DNA from: Halobiforma lacisalsi AJ5
GTDB lineage: Archaea > Halobacteriota > Halobacteria > Halobacteriales > Natrialbaceae
NCBI RefSeq assembly: GCF_000226975.2
Contig: NZ_CP019285.1
Span: 3,472,001 to 3,536,000 of the forward strand
Length of the DNA: 64,000 nt
Direction: 5' to 3'
In this document: positions 61,283 to 64,000 of the stretch, piece by piece
How the letters are laid out: each line of letters starts with the position of its first letter
Position numbering within the stretch: position 1 is the stretch's first letter
Notes under the pieces: model-generated
Told to the model about the DNA's origin: nothing
The model's input: the letters and a program-made list of their open reading frames with translations, nothing else
The model's database searches: none
Translations under genes and position numbers: made by a program

Positions 61283-62788
61283 ATGGCTCGAGAGGATACG
61301 GATCTACCCTTTGGTGATGCCTTTTCTCCAAAACAACTTGATACGAAAGATGAACGTGGCCCTCTCTCGGTTGTTCTCGAGATGGTTGAGGAATATGAGG
61401 GAAGACCGGAAGAGTTCGATACTGCCATCCAAGAACGGTTTTTTCCCGAAGACGATGGTACTCGAGCGAAAAACGTCCGTCTCGGTCTTGAGCCAAGTGG
61501 CTACCAAATAGTTGGTTCTGGCTTTGAATTCACCAGTCTTGGGAGGCAACTCTATGAACTCCGAAATCAACCGGATGAACTACATGACCGCTTTGCTCAA
61601 CACATTCTTCGGAACCTGCACGGACTCAAGGGGATCGAAATCGTTGACGATCTTCGAGCGCAAGGCAAGAGTACCACAAATAGTAACGTCAAGCAGGAAT
61701 TCCGTGACCAGTACGGCTTCCACATCGATGAAACCTCGAATCACTGGTCTCAAATGCGTGCATGGCTCTCAGAGGCCGGTGTTGTAAACACTGGGACACA
61801 TCACTACGATATTGATCGGTCCCGGATCCAGGAACTCATCGGTGTCGATTCGAACGAGGTCATCGCTTTGGACGACTTAACAGATGAGCAGCAATCTTTC
61901 CTCCGCGCCTTAGCCCTCATCAATCCAGATGGACCGATTAAGAACAGTGTAGTCCGAAAAATAGCTGAAAACGCATACGGTGTAGATATCGACCAAAGCG
62001 GAATTGGCCGGAAAACCTTAGATCCACTCGAAGAAGCAGGATACATCGAGTGGACACATGTTTCTGGGAAACCGAATCTTGTAGAACCGACGGATGAATT
62101 CGATGCAGAGATCCTCAAGCCGATACTGGATGATCTAGCGGAGCGAACTGGTGTCCCTCGATCAGTTCTTCGAAAGTCCTACAAAGAACTACTTGAGGAG
62201 ATGGATGAAGGGAATAGTCATGAAAGGGGGGTCGCCCTGGAGACTCTTGCCGTAAAGATCGGCCGAACGTTAGGAATGGAGTTTGTCGGATGGCGCGTTC
62301 GCGGTCGGAATACCGGGGGATCAGAGGTTGATGTAGTGTTTGATGATATTGGGCCCCTTTTCAATCGAGTACAAATCCAGTGCAAAAATACGAAGAAGCA
62401 AATCAGATCAAAACACGTCGCTCGAGAAGTGGGTATTTCTCGAATGCTACAGACAAACTCTATTTTAATGATTGCTCGAGGCGGAGTAAGTTCGGAAGCA
62501 AAGCGGTTCTCTAACCGAGTTATGCAAAAGGAGAATATTTCTATTGTCTTTTTGACTGGCGAAGATATCAAAAAGTTAGATACAGATACGGATCATCTAC
62601 TTTACTCTCTAGAAGGTGAATCAAGGCGGGTTCACAGCCTAAAGCAAATGGACAAAAAAAGCGGTGTGGAAGAAGAAGAAGAGCAAAGTCAGTTTACGAA
62701 AGAACAGCAGGCACTCGAAAAGTTTGAGGACGAATTAGAAGTAACTGAAACTCACGAAGATATGGATCTCACTACATTTACTGAATAA
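61283..62788 (+). CDS. Mrr-like restriction endonuclease
   Basis: From the ATG at 61283 (a TTG 12 bp upstream is the alternative) the protein is 501 aa. The N-terminal 300 residues are winged-helix-like recognition domains; the C-terminal PD-(D/E)XK nuclease has Glu320, Asp350 (GSEVDVVF) and Gln366-x-Lys368 (VQIQCKNTKK), the QxK variant of Mrr-type enzymes. It should cleave unmodified DNA, the methyltransferase at 58743 being its partner. An IS separates the pair. The acidic C-terminus is Glu-rich. Confidence 0.85.
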   Translation: MAREDTDLPFGDAFSPKQLDTKDERGPLSVVLEMVEEYEGRPEEFDTAIQERFFPEDDGTRAKNVRLGLEPSGYQIVGSGFEFTSLGRQLYELRNQPDELHDRFAQHILRNLHGLKGIEIVDDLRAQGKSTTNSNVKQEFRDQYGFHIDETSNHWSQMRAWLSEAGVVNTGTHHYDIDRSRIQELIGVDSNEVIALDDLTDEQQSFLRALALINPDGPIKNSVVRKIAENAYGVDIDQSGIGRKTLDPLEEAGYIEWTHVSGKPNLVEPTDEFDAEILKPILDDLAERTGVPRSVLRKSYKELLEEMDEGNSHERGVALETLAVKIGRTLGMEFVGWRVRGRNTGGSEVDVVFDDIGPLFNRVQIQCKNTKKQIRSKHVAREVGISRMLQTNSILMIARGGVSSEAKRFSNRVMQKENISIVFLTGEDIKKLDTDTDHLLYSLEGESRRVHSLKQMDKKSGVEEEEEQSQFTKEQQALEKFEDELEVTETHEDMDLTTFTE

Positions 62789-62807
62789 CTACTTCTCATA
62801 GAGAGTT

Positions 62808-63395
62808 CTATAACCATTCGACCTTGCTTCTTTCCCGCTGCTGGGCTTCTGGACTGTAGCTTCCTCGATAGTGCTCGAGGAACGTCTCGAGATCGTTCCA
62901 GCCACCCCAGTCACACACCAAGAGCGGATCGACGTCGGCTGATGCGAGCGCGGTCGCCCAGGTTCGACGGAGGTCATGGAACCCAAGGTGGGACCATCCA
63001 GCGTCGCCGGTCTCATCGTAGAGCTGGTCAGCGGCCGAGCGAAGCCAGCGCCGAAGCGATCGCGTACTCGAGACCTCGACGAGCGACGAACTGGCTGATG
63101 CGTCGCGATAGTCGTCGATCGTCCGGATGGTCGTCGCGAGTTCTTGCGGGACGGGCGTCTCCCGGAACTGGTCACCCTTCCCGTGCCAGATACGGAGCAT
63201 CGTTCCGGCGTCGGTATCGACGACGTCCTCGGGAGCGACGTCGAGCACTTCGTGGGACCGGAGCCCGCAACGCGCACCGAGTGCGAAGGCGATCCGCTGC
63301 TGGGTGTCGTCGGCAGCCTCGAGAAGTGCCGTCACTTCGTCCTGACTGAGCCACACTTTCATGTCGTCGCGCTTCTCGTGCTGTTGGAGATTCAT
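62808..63395 (-). CDS. Catalytic-domain-only tyrosine recombinase
   Basis: The 195-aa protein has the full catalytic set: Arg (GARCGLRSHEVLDV), Lys (IWHGKGDQFRE), His-x-x-Arg (GFHDLRRTWATAL), Trp/His (DWGGWNDLETFLEHY) and the Tyr of EHYRGS. It lacks the N-terminal core-binding domain, so it is about half-length. It may be a complete short recombinase (such versions are common in haloarchaea) or a truncated integrase. It converges with the restriction gene, 19 bp between stops. Confidence 0.85.
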   Translation of the reverse strand: MNLQQHEKRDDMKVWLSQDEVTALLEAADDTQQRIAFALGARCGLRSHEVLDVAPEDVVDTDAGTMLRIWHGKGDQFRETPVPQELATTIRTIDDYRDASASSSLVEVSSTRSLRRWLRSAADQLYDETGDAGWSHLGFHDLRRTWATALASADVDPLLVCDWGGWNDLETFLEHYRGSYSPEAQQRERSKVEWL

Positions 63396-63482
63396 GGTGT
63401 CCGTGATGCCTGCATGTCGGACAAAAATCGCCAGGAATCTAGTTTTTTCGGTGGTGCTCGAAGCCGCGATCGGGGTGAATCT

Positions 63483-63508
63483 GTCCGAGACTGTCCCAAT
63501 TCTCGGAC
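63483..63508. promoter_or_regulatory. Inverted repeat upstream of the short recombinase
   Basis: GTCCGAGA and TCTCGGAC form a perfect 8-bp inverted repeat, 88 bp upstream of the recombinase ATG. A related GCATGTCGGA lies at 63412-63421 and its near-complement at 63503-63512. These could be recombinase arm sites or an operator. Confidence 0.4.
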
Positions 63509-63671
63509 ATGCCTATTTGAATAACTAGAGTGTTCTCTGTGAGAATACACCGTTTTCTGAACTGAGTAGGTCGGCGGAAGAGCCTAACCAGAATAGTCCA
63601 ACCGGTACTGGCAACTATGCCTGCGATTCCTTGGTTCTGTTCCCTGCCAAAGTTCAGTGGATGAACTACAC

Positions 63672-63797
63672 TTATTCTCCGAGTTCATCCAACAAATCAT
63701 CGAGACTCCGGTCTTCCTCTTCCTTATCCGAAATCCTACTAAATCGGTCTGCTAATTCTTTATTCACGTTATGTTCGGTTGGATATTCTGGGTTCAT
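63672..63797 (-). CDS. 41-aa acidic protein
   Basis: The predicted protein MNPEYPTEHNVNKELADRFS, then RISDKEEEDRSLDDLLDELGE, has an ATG at 63797 overlapping the stop of the upstream gene (ATGA), which supports it as real. It is helical and acidic. Unknown function; an antitoxin-like or regulatory role is a guess. Confidence 0.5.
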   Translation of the reverse strand: MNPEYPTEHNVNKELADRFSRISDKEEEDRSLDDLLDELGE

Positions 63798-64000
63798 TGG
63801 TCTGACCCCTGATCATCAAATATAGACTCCTGGTCAATAGTGTTTTGCCTTGTGTCAGACTTCTCTTCCCTAATTGTTGAAAGCATTTCTTTAAGATTCT
63901 GGAGTTCACTGCTATCAAGTTCCTCATATTCGCCTTCTCTAATCACAGCTATGTCCAAATTCCGTCCAACTCCTTGAGCTTCTTCAGCTCTCCGCTTGGC
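63794..64000 (-). CDS. Partial CDS, runs off right edge
   Basis: An open frame ends at TGA 63796-63794, with the visible 68 residues AKRRAEEAQGVGRNLDIAVI, REGEYEELDSSELQNLKEML, STIREEKSDTRQNTIDQE and so on. It is helical and charged. The N-terminus lies beyond 64000. It is coupled to the small gene at 63672. I do not recognise it. Confidence 0.6.
   Translation of the reverse strand, partial: AKRRAEEAQGVGRNLDIAVIREGEYEELDSSELQNLKEMLSTIREEKSDTRQNTIDQESIFDDQGSDQ

Larger units (their letters stand above)
52948..64000. mobile_element. tRNA-Ala-linked integrated element with defence genes
   Basis: Right of tRNA-Ala the gene content changes to an integrase operon, phage-type repressors, Shedu, a restriction-modification pair, an IS and a recombinase, and base composition falls well below the host level from about 55.5 kb. 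No second copy of the tRNA 3' end was seen up to 64000, so the other att site is probably beyond the window. Left border is the tRNA end; right border not seen. Confidence 0.7.

Noticed and set aside
52948-64000. Second copy of the tRNA-Ala 3' end (attR) inside the window
   Set aside because: I looked for CCCGGCGAGTCCA and parts of it to the right and saw none.

Overview
The window is chromosomal DNA of a haloarchaeon (class Halobacteria). The host part has high GC and proteins rich in Asp and Glu. It has Tat signals with lipoboxes, many leaderless promoters (TATA element about 27 bp before the start codon), ATGA start/stop overlaps inside operons, and archaeal markers: family B DNA polymerase, S3Ae, S15, Pcc1, TruD, Pth2, a PGF-sorted surface protein and archaetidylserine synthase. 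It looks most like the Natrialba/Natrinema/Haloterrigena group, but I cannot name a species from sequence alone.

1-15.9 kb is a surface-glycan and envelope region: an alkaline-phosphatase-fold enzyme, two Tat-exported redox-type proteins (copper-amine-oxidase-like and Dyp-peroxidase-like), a FemAB-like acyltransferase, a GT4 glycosyltransferase, an alpha/alpha-toroid protein, a DUF354 GT-B protein, a flippase, a polysaccharide deacetylase and a PGF-CTERM surface protein. An alpha/beta hydrolase here carries an in-frame TGA. 15.9-26 kb holds a hydrolase, a winged-helix/membrane-protein pair, two universal stress proteins, a MATE transporter, PolB and a histidine kinase. 26-31.2 kb is an Fe-S and iron block: sufC-sufB-sufD, a ferritin-like protein and a DtxR/SirR-type regulator. 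31.2-38.4 kb has a repeat-rich anchored protein, a PLD-family surface protein, a PAS kinase, a HEAT-repeat protein, PssA and a halocyanin. 38.6-45.7 kb includes Thi4, a DUF5059-like halocyanin under an apparent iron box, an SDR, a hotdog thioesterase, a methyltransferase and ThiR. 45.7-52.6 kb is housekeeping: Dcd, a DsbA-like protein, Pth2, TruD and the rps15-DHH-pcc1-rps3ae operon, in which the DHH gene has two apparent 1-nt deletions.

A tRNA-Ala(GGC) at 52876-52947 marks the start of an accessory element that continues past the right edge. It opens with a five-gene operon joined by ATGA overlaps and ending in a tyrosine integrase with a Cys-rich insert. PhiH1-repressor-like winged-helix genes follow, then an AT-rich defence segment: a Shedu (SduA, DUF4263) nuclease, an unrecognised 272-aa protein, and a DNA methyltransferase plus Mrr-like restriction enzyme separated by an intact insertion sequence with a 17-bp terminal repeat and 6-bp target duplication. 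A catalytic-domain-only tyrosine recombinase and two small genes at the edge close the window.

The most notable points are the coupled integrase operon and defence cargo at the tRNA, the unknown gene beside Shedu, the iron-box-controlled copper protein with a Met-to-His axial substitution, the linked secreted CAO-like/Dyp-like pair, a 34-codon mini-ORF coupling the ferritin-like gene to the iron regulator, and two or three apparently broken genes that need read-level checking.
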